Shown here: piece after piece, positions 13,282 to 24,445 of the stretch
Layout: every line of letters starts with the position of its first letter
Position numbering within the stretch: the first letter of the stretch is position 1
Source of the DNA: an uncultured Pelagibacteraceae bacterium
GTDB lineage: Bacteria > Pseudomonadota > Alphaproteobacteria > Pelagibacterales > Pelagibacteraceae
Length of the DNA: 64,000 nucleotides
Assembly: GCA_902603945.1 (NCBI GenBank)
Contig: CACKWP010000003.1
Location: forward strand, 62,001-126,000
Direction: 5' to 3'
The notes under the pieces: generated by a model
Seen by the model: only the letters and a program-made list of their open reading frames with translations
What the model was told of the DNA's origin: nothing
Databases searched by the model: none
Translations under genes and position numbers: made by a program

Positions 13282-13986
13282 ATGAGTATCGGATTATTAG
13301 GAACAAAAATTGGAATGACTAGAGAATTCATGGAGAGCGGACAATCAGTTCCTGTAACAGTTATTAAAATTGAAAAAGGAAGAGTCCTTGACGTTATCAC
13401 AAATGAAAAAAGGGGTTATAACGCAGTAAAAGTGGGTTTTTTTAAAATAAAAAATTCAAAATTAACAAAGCAAATGAAAGGTTATTTTACGAAAAAAAAT
13501 ACAGAACCTAAAAAAATCCTTAAAGAGTTTAGGGTTAAGAATAACGACCAGTTTAAAGAGGGTAATGAGCTAGGCTTAGAAATATTCAAGGATAAAAAAT
13601 TTTTAGACGTAAGATCAAGAACAATAGGTAAAGGTTTTGCTGGTGTTATGAAGAGATGGAATTTTGGTGGTTTACGAGCTTCACATGGAGTTTCAGTTTC
13701 TCATAGATCGCATGGATCTACAGGTCAGAGGCAAGATCCTGGAAAAGTTTTTAAAGGAAAAAAAATGGCAGGTCACATGGGAGATAAATTAAGAACAATG
13801 TTAAACTTAGAGATTGTTAAATCCGATTTAGAAAACAATTTAATTTACCTAAAAGGTTCAATTCCTGGATCAAAAAATTCAACTGTATTTTTAAGAGAGT
13901 CAGTAAAAAATGTTACTAGAAAAACAATAAAAGAAAAATATGAAGCAAAAATCAAATCAGCAGCGGCTAAGAAAGGAAAAAAATAA
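13282..13986 (+). CDS. rplC: 50S ribosomal protein L3
   Basis: L3 sequence and gene order. Confidence 0.97.
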   Translation: MSIGLLGTKIGMTREFMESGQSVPVTVIKIEKGRVLDVITNEKRGYNAVKVGFFKIKNSKLTKQMKGYFTKKNTEPKKILKEFRVKNNDQFKEGNELGLEIFKDKKFLDVRSRTIGKGFAGVMKRWNFGGLRASHGVSVSHRSHGSTGQRQDPGKVFKGKKMAGHMGDKLRTMLNLEIVKSDLENNLIYLKGSIPGSKNSTVFLRESVKNVTRKTIKEKYEAKIKSAAAKKGKK

Positions 13987-14622
13987 ATGAAATTTCCTCT
14001 TTTAAGCATTGATGGTTCAAAAGCTGACTCAATTGAAATTTCAGATAAGTTAGTTAAATTGAAAGTAAATCATAAATTAATTAAGTTTGTTATAGATTGG
14101 CAATTGAATCATGCAAAGCCAAGGATTGCTAAAACAAAACAAAGAAATGAAATTAAGGGATCAACAAAAAAAATAGTACCTCAGAAAGGTAGTGGTGGCG
14201 CAAGACATGCAAGTAAAAAAGCTCCTTTATTTGTTGGTGGAGGTGTGGCTCATGGACCTAAGGGCTCTGTTTATAAAGTAAAAAAGATAAATAAAAAGGT
14301 AAGGAAATTAGCTTTGGCTCAAACTCTGTCTAAGAAAAATCTAGATAAAAATCTACATATTTTGGCAGATGTGAAAAAAGAGATCAAAAAAACAAAAGAA
14401 TTTTATAAATTTTTAGAAAAAAATAAAATAGCTAATGTATTAATCATTTCAGATAACGATTCAATGAAAAATATGAATAAATCTGCACGAAATATAAAAG
14501 ATGTAAAACTAATTAAAGACGAAGGAACAAATATTTATGATTTATTTAAATATAAAAATGTGATTATTACATCTTCTTCGGCAAAAAGAATTCAAGAAAG
14601 GGTTCTAAATGAAAAAAATTAA
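13987..14622 (+). CDS. rplD: 50S ribosomal protein L4
   Basis: L4 sequence and gene order. Confidence 0.96.
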   Translation: MKFPLLSIDGSKADSIEISDKLVKLKVNHKLIKFVIDWQLNHAKPRIAKTKQRNEIKGSTKKIVPQKGSGGARHASKKAPLFVGGGVAHGPKGSVYKVKKINKKVRKLALAQTLSKKNLDKNLHILADVKKEIKKTKEFYKFLEKNKIANVLIISDNDSMKNMNKSARNIKDVKLIKDEGTNIYDLFKYKNVIITSSSAKRIQERVLNEKN

Positions 14623-14902
14623 TTATATAGATTCTATTAGAAGCCCTATTATTACAGAAAAAGCAACAATTTTATCTGAACAAAATAAAACTGTTTTTAA
14701 AGTTCATGAAAAAGCTAATAAAAAGATTATTAAAAAGAATATAGAAAAATTATTTAAAGTGAATGTTGTAAAAATAAATATCATAAACCAAAAATCCAAA
14801 CTCAAGATGAAGCAAGGAAAAAAATCTATTAAAAGTGGATATAAAAAAGCAATCGTTACTCTAAAAAAGGGTCAGAGTATTGATTTAACTACTGGAATTT
14901 AA
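14609..14902 (+). CDS. rplW: 50S ribosomal protein L23
   Basis: SPIITEKATILSE...; overlaps rplD by 14 nt. Confidence 0.96.
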   Translation: MKKINYIDSIRSPIITEKATILSEQNKTVFKVHEKANKKIIKKNIEKLFKVNVVKINIINQKSKLKMKQGKKSIKSGYKKAIVTLKKGQSIDLTTGI

Positions 14903-14905
14903 TCT

Positions 14906-15739
14906 ATGGCACTTAAAACTTTTAAACCATACACTAAATCTACTAGAGGCACTGTAGTCTTAGACAAAAGCAGCTTATGGAAAGGCGCGCCTTATAAACC
15001 TTTAACAAAAGGTCAAAACTTTACAGGTGGCAGAAATAATAATGGCCGTATTACTTCTAGACATATAGGAGGAGGTTCTAAACACAAATATAGAGTCATT
15101 GATTTCTACAGAAAAAAGAAAAATGTTCCAGCTACAGTCGAAAGAATTGAATACGATCCAAATAGAACAGCTCACATTGCATTGATTACATATAAAGATA
15201 AACAAAAAGCATACATAATTAGTCCTCAGGGTTTAAAACAGGGTGATGTTATCGAGTCAGGTAAAAATGTTGAAATTAAAGTCGGTAATTCTTTAGAACT
15301 AAGAGATATACCACCAGGAACTTCAATACATAACGTAGAATTAATTCCTGGAAATGGAGCAAAATTAGCTAGATCAGCAGGGTCATCGGTTACTTTATCA
15401 GGTTATGATGGTGATTATGCAATCTTAAAACTTTCGTCAGGTGAAACTCGTAAAGTTAGCAGTTCTTGCACTGCAACTATTGGTGTCGTTTCAAATCCTG
15501 ATCAAAAAAATATTAAAATTGGAAAAGCAGGAAGAAATAGATGGAGAGGAAAAAGACCACAAACTCGAGGAGTCGCAATGAACCCTGTTGATCACCCACA
15601 TGGAGGTGGTGAGGGAAAAACCTCAGGAGGAAGAAGTCCTGTATCTCCTTGGGGGCAGTCAGCTAAAGGATTAAAAACTAGAAGACCGAAAAGAAGTGAT
15701 AAATTAATAATCACAAGAAGAAAGAGAAGGAAATCATAA
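14906..15739 (+). CDS. rplB: 50S ribosomal protein L2
   Basis: [22 protein letters not shown]. Confidence 0.98.
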   Translation: MALKTFKPYTKSTRGTVVLDKSSLWKGAPYKPLTKGQNFTGGRNNNGRITSRHIGGGSKHKYRVIDFYRKKKNVPATVERIEYDPNRTAHIALITYKDKQKAYIISPQGLKQGDVIESGKNVEIKVGNSLELRDIPPGTSIHNVELIPGNGAKLARSAGSSVTLSGYDGDYAILKLSSGETRKVSSSCTATIGVVSNPDQKNIKIGKAGRNRWRGKRPQTRGVAMNPVDHPHGGGEGKTSGGRSPVSPWGQSAKGLKTRRPKRSDKLIITRRKRRKS

Positions 15740-16053
15740 TGACAAGATCAGTTTGGAAAGGCCCTTTTGTACATCCAAGTTTATTAAAAAAAATCGACAA
15801 ACTTAAAGATGCGCCTAACAAAAAACCAATAAAAACTTGGTCAAGAAACTCTACAATCATTCCAGATTTTGTTGGTCACAGTTTTATGATACATAATGGA
15901 AAATCATTTATACCTATTACTATCTCTGAGGAAATGGTTGGTCATAAGTTGGGTGAATTTGCACCTACGAGAACTTTTAAAGGACACACTCCAGCTGATA
16001 AAAAAGCAGCTGCAGCAGCGCCAGCAGCTAAACCTGAGGGAGATAAAAAATAA
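15739..16053 (+). CDS. rpsS: 30S ribosomal protein S19 with Ala/Pro-rich C-terminal tail
   Basis: S19 motifs [24 protein letters not shown]; tail [15 protein letters not shown]. Confidence 0.97.
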   Translation: MTRSVWKGPFVHPSLLKKIDKLKDAPNKKPIKTWSRNSTIIPDFVGHSFMIHNGKSFIPITISEEMVGHKLGEFAPTRTFKGHTPADKKAAAAAPAAKPEGDKK

Positions 16054-16421
16054 TGAACAAGAATACATCTTTAGTTAAAGCAATAAACAAAAATGTAAGA
16101 ACTAGTCCTAGAAAACTAGCCCTAGTTTGCAATTTTATTAAAGGAAAAAAAGCTGATGTTGCTCTTAGAGATTTAGAATTTTCAAGAAAGAGAATAGCTA
16201 AAGATGTAAGCAAAACTGTAAAATCTGCAATATCAAATGCAGAAAATAATCATCAGTACGATATTGATAATTTATTCGTTAAAGAAGCATACGTTGGAAA
16301 ATCTCTTGTAATGAAAAGATTTAGACCTAGAGCAAAAGGTAGAGCTAGCCCAATCAAAAAACCATTTAGTAGAATTACAATTGTATTAGAAGAAAAAAAG
16401 GAAAAGAAGGTAAGTAAGTAA
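16053..16421 (+). CDS. rplV: 50S ribosomal protein L22
   Basis: L22 sequence and order. Confidence 0.96.
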   Translation: MNKNTSLVKAINKNVRTSPRKLALVCNFIKGKKADVALRDLEFSRKRIAKDVSKTVKSAISNAENNHQYDIDNLFVKEAYVGKSLVMKRFRPRAKGRASPIKKPFSRITIVLEEKKEKKVSK

Positions 16422-17107
16422 TGGGACAAAAAATAAATCCTATAGGTTTAAGACTTGGAATAAATAGAGGTTGGGACTCTACGTGGTTTGCTAAGAAAAA
16501 AGATTTTGGCAAATATCTAATTGAGGACTTTAAAATAAGAAATTTTATAAAAAAGAATATAACTAACTCTGGAGTATCAGAGATTATAATAGAACGGTCA
16601 TCAAAAAAATGCACTGTCTCAATTCATACTTCAAGACCTGGATTTGTAATCGGAAAAAAAGGATCAGATATTGAAAAAATAAAAAAAAACATAATGAAAA
16701 TTACAGATGGGGACGTAAATGTTAACATTAAGGAAATTAAAAAACCAGAACTCAACTCTAATCTAGTTGCTGAGAATATCGCTCAACAACTTGTTAAAAG
16801 AGTTGCTTACAGAAGGGCAATGAAAAGGGCCATGCAATCAGCAATGAGACTGAATGCTAAGGGAATTAAAGTAATGTTGAGTGGAAGGTTAGCTGGTAAC
16901 GAAATAGCTAGGACAGAGTGGTTACGTGAAGGAAGTATTCCATCTCATACTTTACGTGCTGACATTGATTATGGCTTTGCTGAAGCGCTTACAACTTATG
17001 GAATTATTGGAGTAAAAGTTTGGATTTATAAAGGTGAATTAATGGCAAAAGATGTTGAAAAAGAAAAAAAAGAAAGGGTAAAAAATGCTACAGCCAGTAA
17101 GAACTAA
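16421..17107 (+). CDS. rpsC: 30S ribosomal protein S3
   Basis: KH domain [14 protein letters not shown]. Confidence 0.97.
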   Translation: MGQKINPIGLRLGINRGWDSTWFAKKKDFGKYLIEDFKIRNFIKKNITNSGVSEIIIERSSKKCTVSIHTSRPGFVIGKKGSDIEKIKKNIMKITDGDVNVNIKEIKKPELNSNLVAENIAQQLVKRVAYRRAMKRAMQSAMRLNAKGIKVMLSGRLAGNEIARTEWLREGSIPSHTLRADIDYGFAEALTTYGIIGVKVWIYKGELMAKDVEKEKKERVKNATASKN

Positions 17108-17489
17108 ATACAGAAAAGCATTTAAAGGACGAATACATGGAAATGCTACACGAGCTGTGAAACTAAATTATGGACAATTTGGTTTAAAAGCAATTCAGCC
17201 TGATAGAATTATAGGTAAACAAATTGAAGCAGCAAGAGTTGCACTCACTAGATACATGAAAAGAACCGGAAAAGTATGGACAAGAATTTTCCCAAACATA
17301 CCTGTTTCAAAGAAGCCTACTGAAGTAAGAATGGGAAAAGGTAAAGGATCACCGGAATATTATGCTTGTAGAGTAAAACCAGGCAGGATTATTTTTGAGA
17401 TTGATGGCGTAAGTGAAGAAATTGCAAGAGAAGCTTTATATAAAGCATCAGCTAAACTGCCTATTAAAACAAAATTTATAAAAAGATAA
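17085..17489 (+). CDS. rplP: 50S ribosomal protein L16
   Basis: [16 protein letters not shown]; overlaps rpsC by 23 nt. Confidence 0.97.
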   Translation: MLQPVRTKYRKAFKGRIHGNATRAVKLNYGQFGLKAIQPDRIIGKQIEAARVALTRYMKRTGKVWTRIFPNIPVSKKPTEVRMGKGKGSPEYYACRVKPGRIIFEIDGVSEEIAREALYKASAKLPIKTKFIKR

Positions 17490-17677
17490 TGGTTAAAAAA
17501 AAAGAAGAAAAAAAAATGACTAAGGACCAAGCAACAAAAAAGATATTAATGTTGAAAAAAGATTTATTTAATCTGAGGTTTAAGAAGGTTAATAACCAAA
17601 TAAATAATCCTGCTCAATATAACGAAATTAAAAAAAGTATAGCTAGATTATACACAACAATAAAGAACTATAAATGA
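17489..17677 (+). CDS. rpmC: 50S ribosomal protein L29
   Basis: Size, order, [11 protein letters not shown]. Confidence 0.9.
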   Translation: MVKKKEEKKMTKDQATKKILMLKKDLFNLRFKKVNNQINNPAQYNEIKKSIARLYTTIKNYK

Positions 17678-17901
17678 CAAAAAAGATTTTAAAAGGAACA
17701 GTAACAAGCGCGAAAAATAATAAAACCGTAGTGGTGGAAGTTACAAGAAAATTTAAACATCCTTTTTATGAAAAAGTAATTAAAAGATCTAAAAAATACC
17801 ACGCGCATGATGAAAATAATAAATTTAAAGAAGGGGAAAAAGTATCAATCATTGAGAGTAAACCGTACTCTAAAAAGAAAACTTGGCAGGTAATGGAATA
17901 A
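17674..17901 (+). CDS. rpsQ: 30S ribosomal protein S17
   Basis: [18 protein letters not shown]. Confidence 0.95.
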   Translation: MTKKILKGTVTSAKNNKTVVVEVTRKFKHPFYEKVIKRSKKYHAHDENNKFKEGEKVSIIESKPYSKKKTWQVME

Positions 17902-18269
17902 TGATTCAAATTCAAACAGAACTTACAGTTGCAGATAACACAGGCGCTAAAAGAGTTGAGTGTATAAAAGTGCTTGGCGGATCTAAAAGAAGATATGCGT
18001 CTGTAGGAGATATAATTGTGATAAGTGTAAAAGATGCTATCCCTAAAGGTAAAGTAAAAAAAGGTGCGGTGCATAAAGCCGTTGTGGTAAGGACTAGAAA
18101 AGAAATTTATCGTGATGATGGTTCAAAAGTTCAGTTTGATAAAAACGCGGTAGTTCTAACAGACGACAAGGGAGAGCCGATAGGAACGCGAATATTTGGT
18201 CCAGTCACTAGAGAGTTGAGAACTAGAGGACATACAAAAATTATATCGTTAGCGCCGGAGGTACTTTAA
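17901..18269 (+). CDS. rplN: 50S ribosomal protein L14
   Basis: [30 protein letters not shown] at 17901 preferred over upstream GTA-region start at 17883. Confidence 0.97.
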   Translation: MIQIQTELTVADNTGAKRVECIKVLGGSKRRYASVGDIIVISVKDAIPKGKVKKGAVHKAVVVRTRKEIYRDDGSKVQFDKNAVVLTDDKGEPIGTRIFGPVTRELRTRGHTKIISLAPEVL

Positions 18270-18270
18270 A

Positions 18271-18522
18271 ATGATGTTAAAAAAAGGATCACAAGTAAAA
18301 ATAATAACCGGTAGAGACAAAGGTAAAACCGGTGAAATTTTAGAAATAAATAGAAAGTTAAATAAGATAAAAATTAAATCGATTAATATGATTAAAAGAC
18401 ATACAAAACCGACTAAAGAAAATAAAGGTGGGATTATTTCTAAAGAAAGTTTTATACATCAATCAAATGTTAAAAATTTAGATACAAAAAAAAAAGAAAA
18501 GAAGTTAGTGAGTAAAAAATAA
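18271..18522 (+). CDS. rplX: 50S ribosomal protein L24
   Basis: KKGSQVKIITGRDKGKTGEIL (KOW). Confidence 0.94.
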   Translation: MMLKKGSQVKIITGRDKGKTGEILEINRKLNKIKIKSINMIKRHTKPTKENKGGIISKESFIHQSNVKNLDTKKKEKKLVSKK

Positions 18523-19070
18523 TGTCAAGATTAAAAACTACATTTGAAAAAGAAATAATTACTAAACTTATGAGTAAATTATCTTTAAAAAATAAACATG
18601 ATGTACCTAAATTTGAAAAAATTATCTTAAACATGGGATTAGGCGAAGATGCATCAGACGGCAAAAAGCTCAAGGCCTGCGCAGATGATATGGCATTAAT
18701 TGCTGGTCAAAAACCAATTATTACAAAATTTAAGAAATCAATTTCAAATTTTAAAACTAGAAAAGGGACTAATGCGGGAGTAAAAGTTACCTTGAGATCA
18801 CAAATTATGTATGAGTTTATTGATAGATTGGTTAATATTGCATTGCCAAGAATCAAAGATTTCAGAGGACTTTCATCTAAAGGTATTGATAGTTCAAACA
18901 ATTACTCATTTGGCGTCAAAGAACATATTATATTTCCCGAAGTTAATTTTGATAAAGTAGATAAGATAAGGGGATTGGATATTACTATTGTTACATCGAG
19001 TAAGAGCAAAGAAGGGACACTAGAATTACTTAAGGAATTCAATTTTCCCATAAATGATAAAAAAAACTAA
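18522..19070 (+). CDS. rplE: 50S ribosomal protein L5
   Basis: L5 sequence and order. Confidence 0.97.
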   Translation: MSRLKTTFEKEIITKLMSKLSLKNKHDVPKFEKIILNMGLGEDASDGKKLKACADDMALIAGQKPIITKFKKSISNFKTRKGTNAGVKVTLRSQIMYEFIDRLVNIALPRIKDFRGLSSKGIDSSNNYSFGVKEHIIFPEVNFDKVDKIRGLDITIVTSSKSKEGTLELLKEFNFPINDKKN

Positions 19071-19078
19071 GGATAAAT

Positions 19079-19384
19079 ATGGCTAAAACAAGCGCGATAC
19101 AAAAAAATCTTAAAAGAATGAAGCTCGTAAAAAAATATGCAAAAAAAAGAGCAGCTTTAAAGAAAATAATCAATAACAGAAAACTTGATTTGTCTGAAAG
19201 ATTTGAAGCTCAACTTAAGTTGAATAAGTTACCAAAAAATTCAGCAAAAATTAGAATTCGAAATAGATGTGAGGTTTCAGGTAGGCCTCATGGAGTTTAT
19301 AGAAAATTAAGAATTTCAAGAATTGCACTTAGAGATATGGCATCTGCAGGTAAAATTCCTGGAATAACAAAATCGAGCTGGTAG
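19079..19384 (+). CDS. rpsN: 30S ribosomal protein S14
   Basis: [24 protein letters not shown]. Confidence 0.97.
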   Translation: MAKTSAIQKNLKRMKLVKKYAKKRAALKKIINNRKLDLSERFEAQLKLNKLPKNSAKIRIRNRCEVSGRPHGVYRKLRISRIALRDMASAGKIPGITKSSW

Positions 19385-19391
19385 GAGAATT

Positions 19392-19790
19392 ATGACATTT
19401 ACAGATCCAATAGGTGATATGTTTTCTAGAATAAGAAATGGTCAAATGAGATCGTTAAATTCTGTAGAAATTCCTTCATCGAACTTTAGAAAAAATATTT
19501 TACAAATACTAAAAAATGAAGGTTATATAAAAGATTATTTTATTGAAAAAACAGAAAATAATAAATCGAGTTTAAAAATTTCTCTTAAATATTACGAGGG
19601 AGATCCAGTAATAAAAGAAATCAAAAGAATTTCAAAACCTGGCAGAAGAGTTTATTCTAGAGCTACAAGCATTCCAAAAGTAATGAATGGTTTAGGATTA
19701 GCAATTTTGTCAACGCCAAAAGGTATTATGAGCGATGCAGAAGCTAGAAAAAACAATGTTGGTGGTGAAATAATTTGTAGGGTGTTTTAA
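19392..19790 (+). CDS. rpsH: 30S ribosomal protein S8
   Basis: S8 sequence and order. Confidence 0.97.
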   Translation: MTFTDPIGDMFSRIRNGQMRSLNSVEIPSSNFRKNILQILKNEGYIKDYFIEKTENNKSSLKISLKYYEGDPVIKEIKRISKPGRRVYSRATSIPKVMNGLGLAILSTPKGIMSDAEARKNNVGGEIICRVF

Positions 19791-20332
19791 TGTCAAAAAT
19801 TGGTAAAAAAAATATTACAATACCTAAAGACTCTTCAATCAAAATTGAGGGAGCAAACCTGACTATTTCAGGACCTAAAGGTACTAAAAAACTTACTATA
19901 AATGATAAGATCTTTTCATCAAAATTAAATGAAAGTGAATTTAAGATACAACCGCTCAAGAAAAGTATTGATAAAAAAACTTCAATTATGTGGGGTACTT
20001 ACAGAAGTTTGATTAATAATGCAGTAACAGGAGTCACTTCAGGACATGAAAAAATATTAGAACTAAGCGGTGTAGGTTTTAGAGCAAACTTAAAAGGTGA
20101 TGCCTTAAATTTACAAATTGGATTTAGTCATGAAGTAAATTTTAAGATTCCGAAAGAAATTAAAATTACAGTCGAGAAACAAACTATTATAAAAATTAAT
20201 GGTGTAGATAAAGAATTAGTTTCTAAAATTGCTGCAGATATTAAGAATTTAAAACCTGTAGAACCTTATAAAGCAAAAGGTATAAAAGAAAAAGGTCAAT
20301 TTGTTTTAAGAAAAGAGGGTAAAAAGAAATAA
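19790..20332 (+). CDS. rplF: 50S ribosomal protein L6
   Basis: L6 sequence, C-terminal EPYKAKGIKEKGQFVLRKEGKKK. Confidence 0.97.
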   Translation: MSKIGKKNITIPKDSSIKIEGANLTISGPKGTKKLTINDKIFSSKLNESEFKIQPLKKSIDKKTSIMWGTYRSLINNAVTGVTSGHEKILELSGVGFRANLKGDALNLQIGFSHEVNFKIPKEIKITVEKQTIIKINGVDKELVSKIAADIKNLKPVEPYKAKGIKEKGQFVLRKEGKKK

Positions 20333-20682
20333 TGAAAATCAATAATAAAATCAAAAGAAAATTAAGGAATAGAAAAAAATTAAAAGGCGTGAATATCAAC
20401 CGTTATAGGATTTCTGTCTCAAAATCTTTAAATAATTTATCTGCTCAGATTATTGATGACAAACAACAAAAAACATTAGTTTCTGCCTCATCTAATGAGA
20501 AAGAAATAAGATCCAAAAAAGTTAAAAAAATTGAAAAATCAAGTTTAATTGGTGAGATTTTAGCTAAGCGAGCTAAAGATAAGAAAATTAATGAAGTTTA
20601 TTTTGATAGGGGCGGTTATAAATATCATGGTAGAATTAAAATATTTGCTGAGACATTAAGAAAAAATGGATTAAAATTTTAA
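20332..20682 (+). CDS. rplR: 50S ribosomal protein L18
   Basis: L18 sequence, [13 protein letters not shown]. Confidence 0.96.
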   Translation: MKINNKIKRKLRNRKKLKGVNINRYRISVSKSLNNLSAQIIDDKQQKTLVSASSNEKEIRSKKVKKIEKSSLIGEILAKRAKDKKINEVYFDRGGYKYHGRIKIFAETLRKNGLKF

Positions 20683-20683
20683 T

Positions 20684-21202
20684 ATGACAGAAAATAAAAA
20701 AACTGAGACTGAAATAAAAGAAAAACTAGTTGCAATTAATCGAATTACAAAAGTTGTAAAAGGCGGAAGAAGATTTGGATTTGCAGCATTAGTAGTTGTT
20801 GGCAATCAGAAAGGCTCAATTGGAATAGGTCAAGGTAAGTCTAAACAAGTGCCTGACGCTATTAAAAAAGCGACAGAAGTTGCAAAAAGAAATTTAATTA
20901 AGATACCTCTTAAAGAAGGACGAACCTTACATCACGATGTTGAAGGTAAAAATGGTTCTGGTAAAGTTTTCTTGAGAGCCGCACCTGCAGGAACTGGAAT
21001 TATTGCAGGAGGAGCCATCCGTTCAGTATGCGAAGTTTTAGGTATCCAAGATGTAGTTGCTAAATCTTTAGGTTCGGCTAATCCCCATAATGTTTTAAAG
21101 GCTTGCGTTAATGGTCTGAAATCTCAAATTTCTCCAAAAATTTTATCAGCTATAAGAGGTAAAAAAATTTCGGATATAGTTTTAAAAAGAGAGGCTAAAT
21201 AA
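20684..21202 (+). CDS. rpsE: 30S ribosomal protein S5
   Basis: [22 protein letters not shown]. Confidence 0.97.
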   Translation: MTENKKTETEIKEKLVAINRITKVVKGGRRFGFAALVVVGNQKGSIGIGQGKSKQVPDAIKKATEVAKRNLIKIPLKEGRTLHHDVEGKNGSGKVFLRAAPAGTGIIAGGAIRSVCEVLGIQDVVAKSLGSANPHNVLKACVNGLKSQISPKILSAIRGKKISDIVLKREAK

Positions 21203-21654
21203 TGCAATTAAGTAGTTTGATTAAAATCAATAAAAAAAAGATCAGAGTTGGCAGAGGAATAGGTTCAGGTAAAGGAAAAACTTCTTCAAGAGGTCACAAA
21301 GGTCAAAAATCAAGATCTGGTGTTGCTATAAAAAGTTTTGAAGGAGGTCAAATGCCTCTATATAGAAGATTACCAAAAAGAGGTTTTAAATCTTTAAATA
21401 AAAATTTTACAGCCATCTTAAATCTCTCAAAAATTCAAAATATTTTAGATAAATCTCAAAATAATATTAAAAACTCTTTAGATCTTAAAATTTTAAAAGA
21501 AAAAAAATTAATAAATAAAAAATTTTTAAAACTTAAAATTTTAGGAACAGGTGAAATAAAAAAAAATATAGAAATTTCAGCACATTTTGCCTCGAAACAA
21601 GCTTTATCAAAAATTGAAAAAGCCGGTGGTAAAATAAGCATAATCAAAAAATAA
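21202..21654 (+). CDS. rplO: 50S ribosomal protein L15
   Basis: GRGIGSGKGKTSSRGHKGQKSRSG. Confidence 0.96.
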   Translation: MQLSSLIKINKKKIRVGRGIGSGKGKTSSRGHKGQKSRSGVAIKSFEGGQMPLYRRLPKRGFKSLNKNFTAILNLSKIQNILDKSQNNIKNSLDLKILKEKKLINKKFLKLKILGTGEIKKNIEISAHFASKQALSKIEKAGGKISIIKK

Positions 21655-21659
21655 AAATT

Positions 21660-22964
21660 ATGTCTAGTGAAACACTTAACACCGCTGGTGCTTTTAGTCA
21701 GGCTAAAGACTTAAAAAACAGAATATTATTTACTATTTTTATACTCATTATTTATCGTCTGGGAACATATGTTCCTTTAGCAGGCATTGATCCTTTAGCT
21801 TTAAAAGAAATTATGGCCTCAAGTCAAAAAGGTTTGCTTGGGATGTTTAATATGTTTTCAGGAGGAGCTGTTACAAGAATGGCAATTTTTGCTTTAGGTA
21901 TTATGCCATACATCTCTTCTTCAATTATCGTCCAGTTGTTAACTGGAGTTTCTGATTATTTTAAAAATCTTAAAGATCAAGGCGAAATTGGAAGAAAAAA
22001 AATTACTCAGATAACTCGATATGGAACAGTTTTAATTGCAGTTTTACAAGGTTATGGTGTTTCTGTTGGTTTAGAAAATGCTGGCAATCTAGTAATCGAA
22101 CCAGGTATGTCCTTTAGGATTATAACAACTATTTCACTTGTAGCTGGAACAACATTTTTAATGTGGTTAGGTGAACAAATAACTCTTAGAGGTGTTGGAA
22201 ACGGTATATCACTAATTATTTTTTCAGGAATAGTAGCTGAAATACCAAGAGCTTTAGTTTCAACTTTTGAACTTGGCAGAACAGGAGCATTGTCAGCATT
22301 AATGATAGTTGGAATATTTGTTTTGGTAATTTTAACAGTCCTTTTCATAGTTTTTTTCGAGAGAGCAATGAGGAAAATTTTAATTAATTATCCTAAAAGA
22401 CAAGTAGGAAATAAAATGTATGGCGGTGAGTCTTCTCATCTTCCTCTCAAAATCAATACTGCTGGAGTAATCCCAGCAATTTTTGCTTCTGCCTTACTTC
22501 TTTTGCCAATAACTATCACAAATTTTGGATTTGCTGAGTCTGATACATTTTTAAAAGTATCATCAATGTTCACACAAGGACAACCACTTTATATGCTTCT
22601 TTATGCGTCAGGAATAATATTTTTTTCTTTTTTTTATACTTCTATTGTTTTTAACCCAAAAGAGACAGCTGAAAATTTAAGAAAATACGGTGGATATATA
22701 CCTGGTATTAGGCCAGGTGAAAGAACAGCTGAATATATTGATACTATACTCATGAGATTAACCACTGTAGGGTCATTATATTTGACCTTCGTTTGTTTAA
22801 TGCCAGAATTTTTAATTGCAAAATACCCAATACCATTTTATTTAGGGGGAACATCAATTCTAATTGTTGTAGTTGTAGCCATGGATACAGTTACCCAAGT
22901 TCAAACTAGATTGATGAGCTCACAATACGAGTCATTAATTAAAAAAACAAAATTTGGTAAGTAA
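21660..22964 (+). CDS. secY: Protein translocase subunit SecY
   Basis: SecY sequence, multi-TM, spc-operon position. Confidence 0.98.
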   Translation: MSSETLNTAGAFSQAKDLKNRILFTIFILIIYRLGTYVPLAGIDPLALKEIMASSQKGLLGMFNMFSGGAVTRMAIFALGIMPYISSSIIVQLLTGVSDYFKNLKDQGEIGRKKITQITRYGTVLIAVLQGYGVSVGLENAGNLVIEPGMSFRIITTISLVAGTTFLMWLGEQITLRGVGNGISLIIFSGIVAEIPRALVSTFELGRTGALSALMIVGIFVLVILTVLFIVFFERAMRKILINYPKRQVGNKMYGGESSHLPLKINTAGVIPAIFASALLLLPITITNFGFAESDTFLKVSSMFTQGQPLYMLLYASGIIFFSFFYTSIVFNPKETAENLRKYGGYIPGIRPGERTAEYIDTILMRLTTVGSLYLTFVCLMPEFLIAKYPIPFYLGGTSILIVVVVAMDTVTQVQTRLMSSQYESLIKKTKFGK

Positions 22965-22972
22965 TTAAGTAA

Positions 22973-23545
22973 ATGAACATAGTTATTTTTGGCCCACCTG
23001 GGGCTGGCAAAGGAACTCAATCAAACTTTATTGTTCAAAAATTTAATTTATATCAATTATCGACTGGAGAACTTCTAAGAAAAGAAATCAATAATAAAAC
23101 TCAATTAGGAAAACAAATTTCCTCAATAATAAATACTGGAAATTTGGTCTCAGATGAGATCGTGGGTAATTTAATTGAAAAATTTATTACTAATAAAGAG
23201 TATAAAAACAGACTTATTTTTGATGGATACCCACGAAATTTACCACAGGCTAGATACTTAGATACTTTATTAAAAAGAAATAATCAAAAAATAGATATTG
23301 CTCTTAAATTATCAGTAAGTTTGGAAACTATAAAAAAAAGAATTTTTGAAAGAAAAAATTTAGAAAAAAGAGCTGATGATAATGAGAAAATAGCTATTAA
23401 GAGATATGAAACATATGAAAATAATATTGAACCAGTTATTAATTTTTATAAACAAAGTGATTTACTTCAAGTAGTTAATGGTGAGGCATCTATATCCGAA
23501 ATAAGTGATGAAATTAGCGGCTTAATAGAGGGTATCAAGGGTTGA
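22973..23545 (+). CDS. adk: Adenylate kinase
   Basis: IFGPPGAGKGTQ P-loop, FDGYPRNLPQA. Confidence 0.96.
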   Translation: MNIVIFGPPGAGKGTQSNFIVQKFNLYQLSTGELLRKEINNKTQLGKQISSIINTGNLVSDEIVGNLIEKFITNKEYKNRLIFDGYPRNLPQARYLDTLLKRNNQKIDIALKLSVSLETIKKRIFERKNLEKRADDNEKIAIKRYETYENNIEPVINFYKQSDLLQVVNGEASISEISDEISGLIEGIKG

Positions 23546-23569
23546 CTTTAAGAGATTAGACAATATAAA
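23542..23569 (+). promoter_or_regulatory. Putative sigma70-type promoter for rpsM-rpsK-rpoA-rplQ
   Basis: TTGACT (23542-23547), 16-nt spacer, TATAAA (23564-23569); -35 overlaps adk stop codon. Confidence 0.6.
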
Positions 23570-23599
23570 TACGCAAGATAATAAAAAATTCATAAATTT

Positions 23600-23983
23600 A
23601 TGGCTCGAATTGCAGGGATAAATATCCCACAAAATAAAATTGTCAGCATTGCATTAACTTATATTCATGGGATAGGACTACATTCTTCAAAGAAAATTTG
23701 CAAAAAGTTGGAAATTCCATCATCAAAAAGAGTGAATGAATTATCTGAAGAAGAAGTTTTAAAAATAAGGGAATTTATCGATGCTAATCACAAAGTAGAA
23801 GGAGATTTGAGAAGAGAAGTCTCAATGAATATTAAAAGATTAGTAGACCTTGCTTGTTATAGAGGCTCAAGACATAAAAAAAAACTACCTGTTAGAGGTC
23901 AAAGAACCCAGTGTAACGCTAGAACTAGAAAAGGTAAAGCTATAGCAATTGCAGGTAAAAAATTAACACCACTTAAAAAATAA
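23600..23983 (+). CDS. rpsM: 30S ribosomal protein S13
   Basis: [12 protein letters not shown]..., [14 protein letters not shown]. Confidence 0.97.
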   Translation: MARIAGINIPQNKIVSIALTYIHGIGLHSSKKICKKLEIPSSKRVNELSEEEVLKIREFIDANHKVEGDLRREVSMNIKRLVDLACYRGSRHKKKLPVRGQRTQCNARTRKGKAIAIAGKKLTPLKK

Positions 23984-23989
23984 AATTTG

Positions 23990-24445
23990 ATGAATAAAAA
24001 AAATGAAAAAGTTGTAAAGAAACCTGAAACAAAAGATGTAAAAAAAGTTGAAGCTAAAAAAGTAAGTTCTTTTAAAAAAAAGAAAAAAGTTAAAAAGAAT
24101 ATTACTTCAGGGATTGCTTACGTTTACTCAACATTTAACAACACAATAATATCTATCGCAGATGAAAGCGGTAATGTTGTATCTTGGTCATCAGCAGGTG
24201 CGAAAGGTTTTAAAGGATCAAGAAAATCTACTCCATACGCCGCGCAAGTTGCTGCGGATGACGCTGGAGCAAAAGCTTTTGAACAAGGTTTAAGAACATT
24301 GACAGTTCAAGTGAAAGGCCCAGGATCAGGAAGAGAAACTGCATTAAGATCTTTACAATCGAGAGGTTTTAAAATTATATCAATAAAAGACACGACACCA
24401 ATGCCTCATAATGGAGCAAGACCGCCAAAAAGAAGGAGAGTATAA
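23990..24445 (+). CDS. rpsK: 30S ribosomal protein S11 with Lys-rich N-terminal extension
   Basis: [18 protein letters not shown]..., [16 protein letters not shown] at 23990 (listed 23987 is TTG). Confidence 0.97.
   Translation: MNKKNEKVVKKPETKDVKKVEAKKVSSFKKKKKVKKNITSGIAYVYSTFNNTIISIADESGNVVSWSSAGAKGFKGSRKSTPYAAQVAADDAGAKAFEQGLRTLTVQVKGPGSGRETALRSLQSRGFKIISIKDTTPMPHNGARPPKRRRV

Noticed and set aside
15896-16078. Alternate-frame ORF across rpsS/rplV
   Set aside because: Out-of-frame reading of rpsS; Gln/Leu-rich artefact.
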